Source of the DNA: Culex pipiens pallens
Lineage: Eukaryota > Arthropoda > Insecta > Diptera > Culicidae
Assembly: GCF_016801865.2 (NCBI RefSeq)
Contig: NC_068939.1
Location: forward strand, 126,603,605 to 126,667,604
DNA length: 64,000 nt
Direction of reading: 5' to 3'
The position numbers and the translations under genes are program-made. The stretch's first letter is position 1; each line of letters opens with the position of its first letter. Shown here piece by piece: positions 13,065 through 23,876 of this stretch. The notes below the pieces were generated by a model. The model saw only the letters and a list, made by a program, of their open reading frames with translations. It had not been told where the DNA came from and did no database searches.

Positions 13065-13588
13065 TTTAGTTCTTTAGTTCTTTAGTTCTTTAGTTCTTTA
13101 GTTCTTTAGTTCTTTAGTTCTTTAGTTCTTTAGTTCTTTAGTTCTTTAGTTCTTTAGTTCTTTAGTTCTTTAGTTCTTTAGTTCTTTAGTTCTTTAGTTC
13201 TTTAGTTCTTTAGTTCTTTAGTTCTTTAGTTCTTTAGTTCTTTAGTTCTTTAGTTCTTTAGTTCTTTAGTTCTTTAGTTCTTTAGTTCTTTAGTTCTTTA
13301 GTTCTTTAGTTCTTTAGTTCTTTAGTTCTTTAGTTCTTTAGTTCTTTAGTTCTTTAGTTCTTTAGTTCTTTAGTTCTTTAGTTCTTTAGTTCTTTAGTTC
13401 TTTAGTTCTTTAGTTCTTTAGTTCTTTAGTTCTTTAGTTCTTTAGTTCTTTAGTTCTTTAGTTCTTTAGTTCTTTAGTTCTTTAGTTCTTTAGTTCTTTA
13501 GTTCTTTAGTTCTTTAGTTCTTTAGTTCTTTAGTTCTTTAGTTCTTTAGTTCTTTAGTTCTTTAGTTCTTTGGTTCTTTAGTCTTCTG
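13065..13588. repeat. (TTAGTTCT)n short-period satellite
   Basis: About 65 near-perfect 8-bp units. The TAG inside the unit falls in every frame, so no long frame appears here, unlike the neighbouring 7-bp array. A single variant unit (tggttctt) lies at the right edge before the array dissolves into degenerate sequence. Confidence 0.97.
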
Positions 13589-14290
13589 TTTCAAGTTGTT
13601 CTTTTTTGTGCATTTCTGTTTCAAGTTTTAATGTTCTGTTTCAAGTTGGTCTGTTGTTCTGTTTTCTGTTGTTTTGTTTTAAAGTTGTTATTTTCTGTGT
13701 TGTTCTGTTAAGGTGTTCTCCTTTTAGTTATCCTTTATGGTGTTGTTTTATTTCTGAGTTGTTCTGTTTTGAGTTGTTATATTTTCAGTTTTTCACTTTT
13801 CAAAAGATCTGTTTCAGGTTGTTCTGTTTTTAGTTGTTCTGAATAATGTTGATTCTATCAGTTATTCTGTTTTGTTTTTAGTTGGTCTTTTTTTGGTGTT
13901 CTGTTTTAAGTTGTTCTCTTTTCAGTAGTTTTGTTTAGAGTTTTTCTGTTTTGAGTTGTTCTGCTTTGAGTTATTCTGTTATCAGTTGTTTTTTGTAGTT
14001 GTTATATTTGTGTTGTTCTGTTAAGTAGTTTTCTTTTAAGTTTTTCTATTTGAAGCTGTTCTCGTTGTTCTGATTTCAGATAATCTGTTTTCAGTTGAAC
14101 TGTGTTCAGTTGTTCTATGTTCAGTTGTTCGGTTTTATATTGTTCTGCATTGAGTTGTTTTGTTTTCAGTTGTTCTATTTTCAGTTGTGCTGATTTCAGT
14201 TGTATAGTTAGTTATATTTTTTCGTTCTTTTTCTGGTTATTAAATTTTAATTTTTGTTTTGTTTTTAGTTATGAATTTGTTCAATCTTAT
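13589..14290. repeat. Decayed GTTCTGTTTTCA-type repeat zone
   Basis: Roughly 700 bp of loosely periodic units of about 15-25 bp, each containing AGTTGTTCTGTTT-like sequence with many substitutions and indels. It directly abuts the perfect TTAGTTCT array and shares its GTTCT core, so it may be an older, no longer homogenised part of the same array. Confidence 0.75.
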
Positions 14291-15817
14291 TTATGTCTGT
14301 CACTTTTCCTTTCTGTCAAACTCAAATTAGCTCCCGATTAGCCGAGTTCCAGCTCGCGTAAATCGGACACACGTCCAAACAATTCCACAGCTCACACAGC
14401 TCAATCTGCTTAAAAAAAAAAATCCGCGCCACTCTCCACAACAGCCCATTCAACGGCCTTTCGCACTCTCCACCGACCGCGTCGGTCATCTCATCCATCA
14501 GCTGGGTCCACGGCTGCTGTTGAGGCCGGGGTAATTGTCCACGAGCGCACAATTTGTTCTGGTCCCGAGGTTCGGCGGTCTGCGGCCGGAGTTAAGCTGG
14601 TCAGGCAGCCTCTTTTTTTGCTCGCTTCTCTGCGGCCATTGATCCGCGCGAATGTCGCGACTGGCCGCGGCCGGTAGTTGATCAAGTTGGAGGATTTTTA
14701 TGTTCAACTCTTTCATTCGTTTATTTAGTATTGCGCTTCTTTTTTTCTTTTTGGTGTGTTATGTTTTACTCTTGTTCGTCACAAAACGACCCAAACAATA
14801 TGTTTTTCGCCAAAGGAAGAGGAAGAGAAGAATAAACTTTTTTTTAAATAAATCTGTTCGCATTCATCCATGCCGCCACCGAGTTGATTTAAAAATTAAA
14901 TGTAGCTCCCTAATAGTGAGTAAAGACTTCCTTGAAGGCTTTTTTTAAAGTTTCAATAAACACAAGGAAAAAAACAAGAAAAATATTTAAGCTTAAGCTG
15001 CACAAAAAAAAAAATCTTCATTTTTGAACCTAATTTCGTATCTTTTTTTTTTTTCTTCGAGCTGATTCCACAGATTTGAACTTCGTCTCGTATCGCGCAT
15101 TATGCGTAGTATTTTTATTCTGCGTTTGTGTCGTTTTTTTCATTCCTCTTGACTTCCTCGCTCTACTGGATGCTGTTAGGGTTGCTTTTTTTACTTCTTA
15201 AGTTGAGTTATGGCACTTTTAACGGATTTTTGCCATATTTTTCGCGTGCTGATGAGCAGTCGTTTTCGATTTCAATCGGGATTGGTTTAAACATTTTGAT
15301 TGAATTTGTGAAACTCTGATAATTTTTATTATTTGAAAAATTCAATTTTGCTTTTTTCAGCTACTGGTTGAGTTTTAATTTATAGATTATTGATGAATTA
15401 AATTTCAGTTTACTTCAAGAAGTACACATAAATGTTACATAAATAAATGAAAAAAACTTTTACAAATTTGAAAAAAAAAGTTGAAATTTCTAAAATAAAT
15501 CAACTTCAAACAAATTCAAATGCATTTTCCTGGGTTGATAATAATTTTGAGCATGTTTGGACAAATTTAAAAAAAAGTAGGGGTAAGTTGTTGCCAAAAA
15601 ATCAAATTATCATTGAATAAACTTTTTCAGTATCTGATATAAGTTTAAAAAAGTTATAACAAATCTTGAACTTTTGAACCAAACATTGATAATACACTTA
15701 AAAGTTCTTGGAAAAAATATATGTTCATGAGTTTATTAACGTCAAACAATCTTTACCTGAATTGAAGTAACTTTACTGAAATCTGCTCATCATTGATTTT
15801 TTTTCAGTAAATAAAAA
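14291..15817. other. Unique DNA; GC-richer island at 14330-14700
   Basis: 14330-14700 is clearly richer in G+C and CpG than its surroundings (for example gcggccggagttaagctgg near 14582) and is not obviously repetitive. It could be regulatory or an unrecognised exon, but no frame convinces. The rest is AT-rich with homopolymers and no recognised feature. Confidence 0.35.
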
Positions 15818-16204
15818 TGTTGGGTCGCGGACCCTATTATGACATAATTTTGTATTACCCCCCGGTCACGCAGTGTTTCCCTCATTGACCGCTGGGAGCG
15901 CTAGTAGGTTGACAGTACAGACTGTCACGTTTGTTATTGTTTATCTTCGTGATGTTATTTCTGTGATTTAGATTTAAGATTTCGTATTTTGTATAATTGT
16001 GAAATAAAGTTCTTCTGTGTTGAACCTCCGAGGAGGCAGGTGGCCTCTCGGAGCCTTTAAAACCACCGTGTTTTACTTGTTCGGTGAGAAAAGTCTGCGT
16101 CCGCCATCGTCCCTGAAGCTCCACCGTCGTCCGTGAGTTGTTGGTTCCGGCAGTCCCACAAAGAGTTAGAACACAACGTAGGGACTGGCCGATTGGGCCA
16201 AACA
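15818..16204 (+). mobile_element. Probable solo LTR
   Basis: 387-bp segment starting TGTTGGGTCGCGGACCC and ending GGGCCAAACA, so it begins TG and ends CA. It is flanked by AAAAA on both sides (15813-15817 and 16205-16209), fitting a 5-bp target duplication. An AATAAA lies inside at about 16003, as expected for an LTR polyadenylation signal; this fixes the suggested strand. No internal retroelement coding sequence adjoins. The homopolymer nature of the flanking repeat weakens the case. Confidence 0.6.
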
Positions 16205-17116
16205 AAAAACTTGCTGAAATTTCAGCAAACTTTTAAAACTACATTTAAAACTTAAAATAAGAATATTTTCTTTTTGCTTTTTCTGATCTGTGAATAAAAT
16301 ATAAAATATGCGAAAAGAAAAAAAAAATCACCGCTTGATTGAAAGTATTGGAATAAACGTTATGTAAAATTGCAAAATTGTTCACAGTCGAGTTATCAAG
16401 TTTTATTTACCTGAAAATTTGTGTTTTTTGTGGCTCCAGATTTTTTTATGATTTTTTTAGGAAAAAAGTAAAAAAATGGAATTTGCATTGGCATGATCCG
16501 AAACATGATTCATCATTAAACTAGGTACCAAAGATTGTATTGGACCTAATCAAATCATTTTTTATAAACAATTTGATTGGGATGCTACAAAAAATAAATA
16601 AATAAATAAATGAGAACTTAAAACTATGTTTCAAATGTAATCTTATATTGCTTATCTTTTTTTAGACTGATTATTTTTTCTACTGTTGTTCTGTATTGCT
16701 TAAGTTTTTTTTCCAGGGGCGATTTCATACTAACAAAAAAACAATTTTTAAAAAACTGCATAATTCATAGATATCTTTTCCATATTTTCCGGTATATCTC
16801 AGTATTTTAGATAATTAGAAAAAAAATCTTTTTGCAGTAACGTAGATGTTTTCATGCTTACGTTAAACTTTTATGTTTTTTTAGAGAAGGTCGTAAACCG
16901 ATGCCATTTTTTTTAAATGTTAATCACAAAACATGTTTGGTCAATACTAAGATATATTGGAAACTTTTATATCAAACAACTGCACAGGTGACCCCCCCCC
17001 CCCTCCCTCCTTTAAAATCTTCCCAAAAAATCAGAATTAATACTGCGTTAAAACGAAATTTGGAATGTAATTCGCTAAACACTTTTTTAAAATTTAAAGT
17101 TAAGAGTTTTTTAATG
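16205..17116. other. AT-rich DNA, no feature recognised
   Basis: Homopolymer-rich sequence. A C-run at about 16991-17003 resembles the C-tract found just inside Harbinger-like MITEs in this window, suggesting an eroded copy. No gene. Confidence 0.35.
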
Positions 17117-17895
17117 TACCGTAAAACGGGGTGACTTTAATAGGTTTGAGATTTTTTTCGCAAAATGAAGAGAACAATCTCGATTAAATTTTCAAAAGGC
17201 CCTATCTGCATAGGAAACCCATGAGGGATAGGTTGTTTTGAAAATTTAATATAAATTATCTACGGAATTGTTTGGAATCATATTGACCGGGATAGAGAAA
17301 GGTTCAAGGTACTTCTAGAAGAAGTTTTCATTAAATTTTGAAAAGTTTAAAAAGTTAGTTAACTATAATCAAAAATTTAACAATTAAGAATTATTTTCAT
17401 ATTCCCAAAAGTGTCATGATTTTCTCAACGAACATGATTTCAAATCGGAAAATGAAACGCATTTTCGGATTCTTCGGACAATTTTCCACTAGGAAAAGGT
17501 AAACGAAGTTAGTAAATATTAAAAATTGTGTGTTTTTGAAACATAATTAAACAAAATTTCAAAATTTTAAGGCATTTTTAGTACACCAAATGTCATTTAA
17601 AATGTGAAAACTTTTGATTCGTGCTTCGATTCAGTTTAAAACGCAACTTGAATCGATAATTTTATAAACAAAACTATTTTATTCTGACTCGTTAACAATT
17701 TTACCTAACATTTATATGTACTTTGTTAAAAAGTTATAAACTTAGTTAACTAAATATAAACATTGATTTTTTTTGTATTATAAGCTATATCAGCAACCTA
17801 AGCGATGGTACATTTGGCGTAAAAATAAAATTTGAACACCTTAAACCTGATTTTAACAACAAAAACTATGACCATCAAAGCCACCCCATTTTTTG
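17117..17895. mobile_element. Inverted-repeat element (copy 2, opposite orientation, eroded right tip)
   Basis: Starts with TACCGTAAAACGGGGTGAC at 17117. The interior (for example 17400-17480, with AGTGTCATGATTTTCTCAA) is the reverse complement of 9600-9720 in the first copy. The right tip (about 17875-17895) is degenerate. Adjoins directly the foldback element at 17901. Confidence 0.75.
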
Positions 17896-17900
17896 ACATT

Positions 17901-19254
17901 GGGTAATTCTCTACCAACTCACACGAAATCGGGAAAAGTTGCCCCGACCCCTCTTAGATTTGCGTGAAACTTTGTCCTAAGGGGTAACTTTTGTCCTTGA
18001 TCACGAATCCGAGGTCCGTTCTTTGATATCTCGTGACGGAGGGACGGTACGACCCCTTCCATTTTTGAACATGCGAAAAAAGAGGTGTTTTTCAATAATT
18101 TGCAGCCTGAAACGGTGATGAGATAGAAATTTGGTGTCAAAGAGACTTTTATGTAAAATTAGACGCCCGATTTTATGGCGTACTCAGAATTCCGAAAAAA
18201 CGTATTTTTCATCAAAAAAAAAACACTAAAAAAGTTTTAAAAATTCTCCCATTTTCCGTTACTTGACTGTAAACAATGTTGGAACATGTCATTTTATGGG
18301 AAATTTAATGTACTTTTCGAATCTACATTGACCCAGAAGGGTCATTTTTTCATTTAGAACAAAATTTTTCATTTTAAAATTTCGTGTTTTTTCTAACTTT
18401 GCAGGGTTATTTTTTAGAGTGTAACAATGTTGTACAAAGTTGTAGAGCAGACAATTATAAAAATTTTGATATATAGACATAAGGGGTTTGCTTATAAACA
18501 TCACGAGTTATCGCGATTTTACGAAAAAAAGTTTTGAAAAAGTTGGTCGTCATCGATCATGGCCGTTCATAGTCACCCGCGACAGACACGGACGACGAAA
18601 CGAAGAAAAACGCAGAAAGTAACTTTTTCAAAACTTTTTTTCGTAAAATCGCGATAACTCGTGATGTTTATAAGCAAACCCCTTATGTCTACATATCAAA
18701 ATTTTTGTAATTGTCGGCTCTACAACTTTGTACAACATTGTTACACTCTAAAAAATAACCCTGTAAAGTTAGAAAAAACACGAAATTTTAAAATGAAAAA
18801 TTTTGTTCTAAATGAAAAAATGACCCTTCTAGGTCAATGTAGATTCGAAAAGTACATTAAATTTCCCATAAAATGACATGTTCCAAAAAATGTTACAGTC
18901 GAGTAACGGAAAATGGGAGAATTTTTAAAACTTTTTAAGTGTTTTTTTCGATGAAAAATACGTTTTTTCGTAATTCTGAGTACGCCATCAAATCGGGCGT
19001 CTAATTTTACATAAAAGTCTCTTTGACATCAAACTTCTATCTCATCACCGTTTCAGGCTGCAAATTATTGAAAAACACCTCTTTTTTCACATGTTCAAAA
19101 ATGGAAGGGGTCGTACAGCCCCTCCGTCACGAGATATCAAAAAACGGACCTCGGATTCGTGATCAGGGACAAAAGTTACCCCTTAGGACAAAGTTTCACG
19201 TAAATCGAAGAGGGGTCGGGGCAACTGCTGTGTGAGTTGGCGTAGAATTACCCC
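17901..19254. mobile_element. Foldback element with ~630-bp arms
   Basis: The left arm (about 17901-18540) is repeated in reverse complement at about 18620-19254, at high identity, around an 80-bp centre containing CGATCATGGCCGTTCATAG. Tips read GGGTAATTCT, then CCAACTCACAC. Short arm frames (for example 71 codons on each arm) are mirror images and not genes. A truncated relative lies at 34727-34812. Confidence 0.9.
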
Positions 19255-19800
19255 ATTATCTTTGAAAAATATTTGCAACGTCCTTACCAGTTGGAAAATA
19301 TACTAAAAATAAATTGCAATCCTATAAATGTCAACCCGGGTAATGGTAGAGCAAGCGCAAAAAACTTTTTTCTGCAAAACATTTCTTCACCGAAACTTTT
19401 TTTTGAAGATTAATGATGGCAAACCAACTGCGCTAGTGTATGATGCGTTTTCCAACAACTTTCTCATAAAATTGCAATTTTTTTATTATTATTTTTTTTG
19501 CTAACTGACAAAAATATTCACGAAATTTTGAGAAGCATTAATAAACTACTGAAGCTGATGTTAGTATAATTTTTAACAGAATATAAAAAAGTTTCAATTA
19601 GATTTAAAAAAACAAGGAGAATATGAATAATTTGAAAAAATCAAATTCATATTTTTAAAAGGGCCTACTAAGGGCAAAAATTGGCAAGTAATGAAATGTA
19701 TTTGCTGAAATATCGCTTGAGGTTTACAATGTCGTGGTTCCAGATTTAATTCACTAAAATCAACCGGAATCATTTTACGAAACTGTACCCCACTGTTTAC
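19255..19800. other. Eroded repeat fragments and AT-rich DNA
   Basis: 19262-19291 (TTTGAAAAATATTTGCAACG then TCCTTA) matches the terminal sequence of the Harbinger-like MITEs at 27177 and 29058, and 19396-19480 resembles their interior. The remainder is AT-rich with no feature. Confidence 0.5.
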
Positions 19801-22022
19801 ATTAAATCATTAAAATCTCCAAACAAACTTACACAAAGTCCCCACTGCTGGATGCTGTTTCCAACTCGCAACGCCGAATATCCTCTCCGCAATCACCAGA
19901 CGTAAACATAAACAAAACCAACTCCGCCAATTCGACTCAACCAAACTCGTTCCGTTGGTCAAAATCTTTTGTTTGTTTAAAATTTTGTCACGTTTCGTAA
20001 GCCACGAAATTGGCACGACCGCTCTCCAGAATCCTCATCGATTCGATTTGATTTTTTTCTCTCGAATCACTCACGAGCGATTCGTTCTTTCTTCCTCACT
20101 TCGCGTTTCTTCACCGTTTCATTCTCAAACACTACACACTATTCACGCTGTTTCAAGATAACAGGCCCTCGACGACTTTGTTTTGCTCTCTTCGCGTTTT
20201 ATTGATACTGAGAGCTTGAAACACTTGGCTCGTTTTTTTTTTCTTTTTGCTTGTTTAAACACAACACTTAACTTCAACACAGAAAGCTGCGGATTCGTTA
20301 CGAATTGATTTTTTATGTAAACATTCAGGCAAGTTGGCTTGCCACCTTTTTTCTTCGATTTTTGCGATAAAATACTGTAAAAAACGGTTTTCCGGTCAAC
20401 TTTTTTTGCCGAGCGACTCTTATCACACACAGATTATCTTATCGCTCTCTCACATCGAACCCCTCTCGTGAGCCGAGCTCGTCAGCGCTCGCGAGCTTAT
20501 GCTGCCTTCCCATCCGGTGTAATAATATTATTCAACCAAAACCGGCTTAGCCGATGATCAGTCGAAGTAGGCGCGATGCAGACGGCGACGCCGAAGAGGT
20601 CTCCCGGTGAGCGTCTCAAGACTCTGCTACTTTAAAATTAGTTCACATCTGGACAACGCATCGATCGTTGCTAGACAACCCGGTTGAAGAGATCACCGAA
20701 GCACGATCAAAGCAACGTCAGGAAGATGAACAACTCACGAAAAATAAAACGAATCCGCGTCTTAAAAATAAATCAAAACAAATATGCACTTTCTTCCCTC
20801 ACCGTGCGGTGTTAATTAATAATTCACACCACGTTCGAAAAAACGAACAAGCCTTGACAAGCCCCCGCGCGCGACTTGTGTGCCCGGTTGCACTTTTTGC
20901 ATCGAAATGAACAAAAGAAAAAATCACGATCGCGACGACGACGAACGCGGTAAACACGATCAAAAGAAGGCTCAACGAACGAACGAACGAGCGCGTGCTC
21001 TCACCGCAGAGAGTAGGCTTTGACTGAGTGAGGCTCGCGAGCGAACACCTCGCGATGCATCGCGCGAGGAAAGTGCATTGCGGGAGAGCGAGCGCGCAAA
21101 GAGAGCAAAACAGTGAGTGAGAGCGAGTTTTGATTGTTTTGATGGAGTTGTGGGCTGAAGGAGTTGTGAATGAGGCGAGGAATGGAAGAAAGAGGAGTGT
21201 AAAGTGGAGTACAATGTTGATATTACCTCAGCGTACAAGGCACACATGGGGAGGTTAGGTTCTCTTTTTGGTTTCTTTTTCCGTCTGTTCGCGCGCTCGC
21301 TCTTTGCTGGATGTTTTGGTTTCTCGTGAAGTGAGGTGACATGTGAGAATGGTGAGGAAGAAGGTGGAAGGACTGGTCTGGAGGAGGTGTGTACAAGTGG
21401 GCAGAAACAGCGATGATGATGATGATGGTGATAATGATGATGATGGTAGAGGTACAATGACCGAAGACGCCGTGGAGTAATGCTGATTACCAGCACGGTG
21501 GGTTGAAGAGTGCTGTTCAGGTCGATATAATTTGGACTAAAATGGAAGGTTTTTTGATATTTTTGTTATAATATCGAAAAATTGTAATTATATTATCGTG
21601 AAATTTGATACAACCATTGGAAATTTTCTACTCCTATCATTTAAAAAATCACTTAAGCATAGTTGAGGGGTCATACTCAAACTCGACAATCAAAATTATA
21701 ACTTGAAAAAAATGTGGTTCGTTTTTTCAAAGTGAGATTTTTCCAAGGCCTTCGTACAATCGAGTTTGGACTCTATTTTCAAATCTTTGGCTAGATTTTT
21801 AAATATCGGAATAACTTTAATATTCGTTACACTGACCTACACAAATTGAGGGCAATTACTGCACAGACTCAACTCGAGAGTCAGCAAAAACAGAAACACG
21901 TGTACCCTAAAATAAAAAAAATAAACAGGACCGAATTGTTTTTCTACAAAGTACTTAAGGTTACTTTTAAATATTGCATGCAAAATTTTGGATTGTACAC
22001 AGAAAAAAAAATCATGGTAATA
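19801..22022. other. GC/CpG-richer unique region, possible promoter or untranslated exon
   Basis: 20040-21350 is notably richer in CpG and in GAGCGAG/GAGAG motifs than the rest of the window, with local palindromes such as CTCGCGATGCATCGCGCGAG (about 21049-21068) and a GATGAT run near 21414-21450. A 174-codon minus-strand frame (20972-21496) is His/Ser/Arg-rich low complexity and I do not accept it as a gene. The composition would suit a promoter and 5' leader of an insect gene, but there is no direct proof. 21500-22022 is AT-rich and featureless. Confidence 0.35.
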
Positions 22023-22455
22023 ACACTACTCGACAAAACAAAACTTGTGTCAAGGGATTGACGATATCTCATCGGTTCCTCAGAGAAAAGGCATCCCCGA
22101 ATCCGATGCAATCGACAGAATTTGATTTTATGTCCACGCGGACTGACGAGAAGCTGGTAAATTTTTTAACATAAAAAAATCGAACAATTTAAAAAAAACT
22201 TGCGTCTCCTCCCAACTATATGAGCCATCTACAAAAATATGGAGGCGCCTGGTGCATAGCCATTTCCTTTAAGCACAACGGAAACAACCAATACAAATGT
22301 ATAAAAAAGTTGTCAAGTTCGGGGGGTCCACAGCTAGCATTTTTTGTACGATTATAAAAATAAATATTAAAAGTTTAAAATTAAAATATTTGAAAAACAT
22401 TTTTTTTAAATATATTTGTTTACTAAAATTTTATGTTTCTCAAAGGTCTATGGGT

Positions 22456-23801
22456 ACTTCGGGATGTCCATGGTAATCCAAGGACTCCCTAGAGTTAAGA
22501 TCTATGAGTCTACCGCCGTAACAAGCAAGAGGTCGTCGGATTTTGACCCCGGATTATGTGCGTATAGCATCAGTGGATATGGTAGACTACTATATGAATG
22601 TAATGGGATGTACATGGTCATCCAAGGACTCCCTGGAGTTAAGATCTACGAGTCTACCGCCGTAACAAGCAAGAGGTCGTCGGATTTTGACCCCGGATCA
22701 TGTGCGTATAGCACCAGTGGATATGGTAGACTACTATATGAATGTAATGGGATGTCCATGGTCATCCAAGGACTCCCTGGAGTTAAGATCTATGAGTCTA
22801 CCGCCGTAACAAGCAAGAGGTCGTCGGATTTTGACCCCGGGTCATGTGCGTATAGCATCAGTGGATATGGTAGACTACTATATGAATGTAATGGGATGTA
22901 CATGGTCATCCAAGGACTCCCTGGAGTTAAGATCTACGAGTCTACCGCCGTAACAAGCAAGAGGTCGTCGGATTTTGACCCCGGATCATGTGCGTATAGC
23001 ACCAGTGGATATGGTAGACTACTATATGAATGTAATGGGATGTACATGGTCATCCAAGGACTCCCTGGAGTTAAGATCTACGAGTGTACCGCCGTAACAA
23101 GCAAGAGGTCGTCGGATTTTGACCCCGGATCATGTGCGTATAGCATCAGTGGATATGGTAGACTACTATATGAATGTAATGGGATGTACAAGGTCATCCA
23201 AGGACTCCCTGGAGTTAAGATCTATGAGTCTACCGCCGTAACAAGCAAGAGGTCGTCGGATTTTGACCCCGGGTCATGTGCGTATAGCATCAGTGGATAT
23301 GGTAGACTACTATATGAATGTAATGGGATGTACATGGTCATCCAAGGACTCCCTGGAGTTAAGATCTACGAGTCTACTGCCGTAACAAGCAAGAGGTCGT
23401 CGGATTTTGACCCCGGATCATGTGAGTATAGCATCAGTGGATATGGTAGACTACTATATGAATGTAATGGGATGTACATGGTCATCCAAGGACTCCCTGG
23501 AGTTAAGATCTACGAGTCTACCGCCGTAACAAGCAAGAGGTCGTCGGATTTTGACCCCGGATCATGTGAGTATAGCATCAGTGGATATGGTAGACTACTA
23601 TATGAATGTAATGGGATGTCCATGGTCATCCAAGGACTCCCTGGAGTTAAGATCTATGAGTCTACCGCCGTAACAAGCAAGAGGTCGTCGGATTTTGACC
23701 CCGGATCATGTGCGTATAGCATCAGTGGATATGGTAGACTACTATATGAATGTAATGGGATGTACATGGTCATCCAAGGACTCCCTGGAGTTAAGATCTA
23801 C
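22456..23801 (+). repeat. 144-bp tandem repeat array, left arm
   Basis: About 9.4 direct units of 144 bp, each containing GGACTCCCTGGAGTTAAGAT and ending GAATGTAATGGGATGT. Since 144 is 48 codons and the chosen frame has no stop, a 475-codon frame (22416-23843) spans it. Variants are few: tac/tcc, atg/aag, tct/tgt, gcg/gag, acc/atc and some silent changes. Most changes are replacements, which argues against selection on the protein. The repeated peptide has no domain I recognise. Confidence 0.95.
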
Positions 23802-23876
23802 AATCGATGTAAAGTTATCGAAATATTTAAGTTTGAACGATGAACAAAAGTCCTTGCTTACCACTTTAGCCAAACG

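Noticed and set aside
11967..13085. Three overlapping frames of 345-372 codons
   Set aside because: All three forward frames read open because the 7-bp GTCTTTT unit has no stop; no coding evidence.
20972..21496. 174-codon minus-strand frame
   Set aside because: His/Ser/Arg-rich low-complexity translation of a GATGAT and GAGCGAG-rich region, without domains or splice context.
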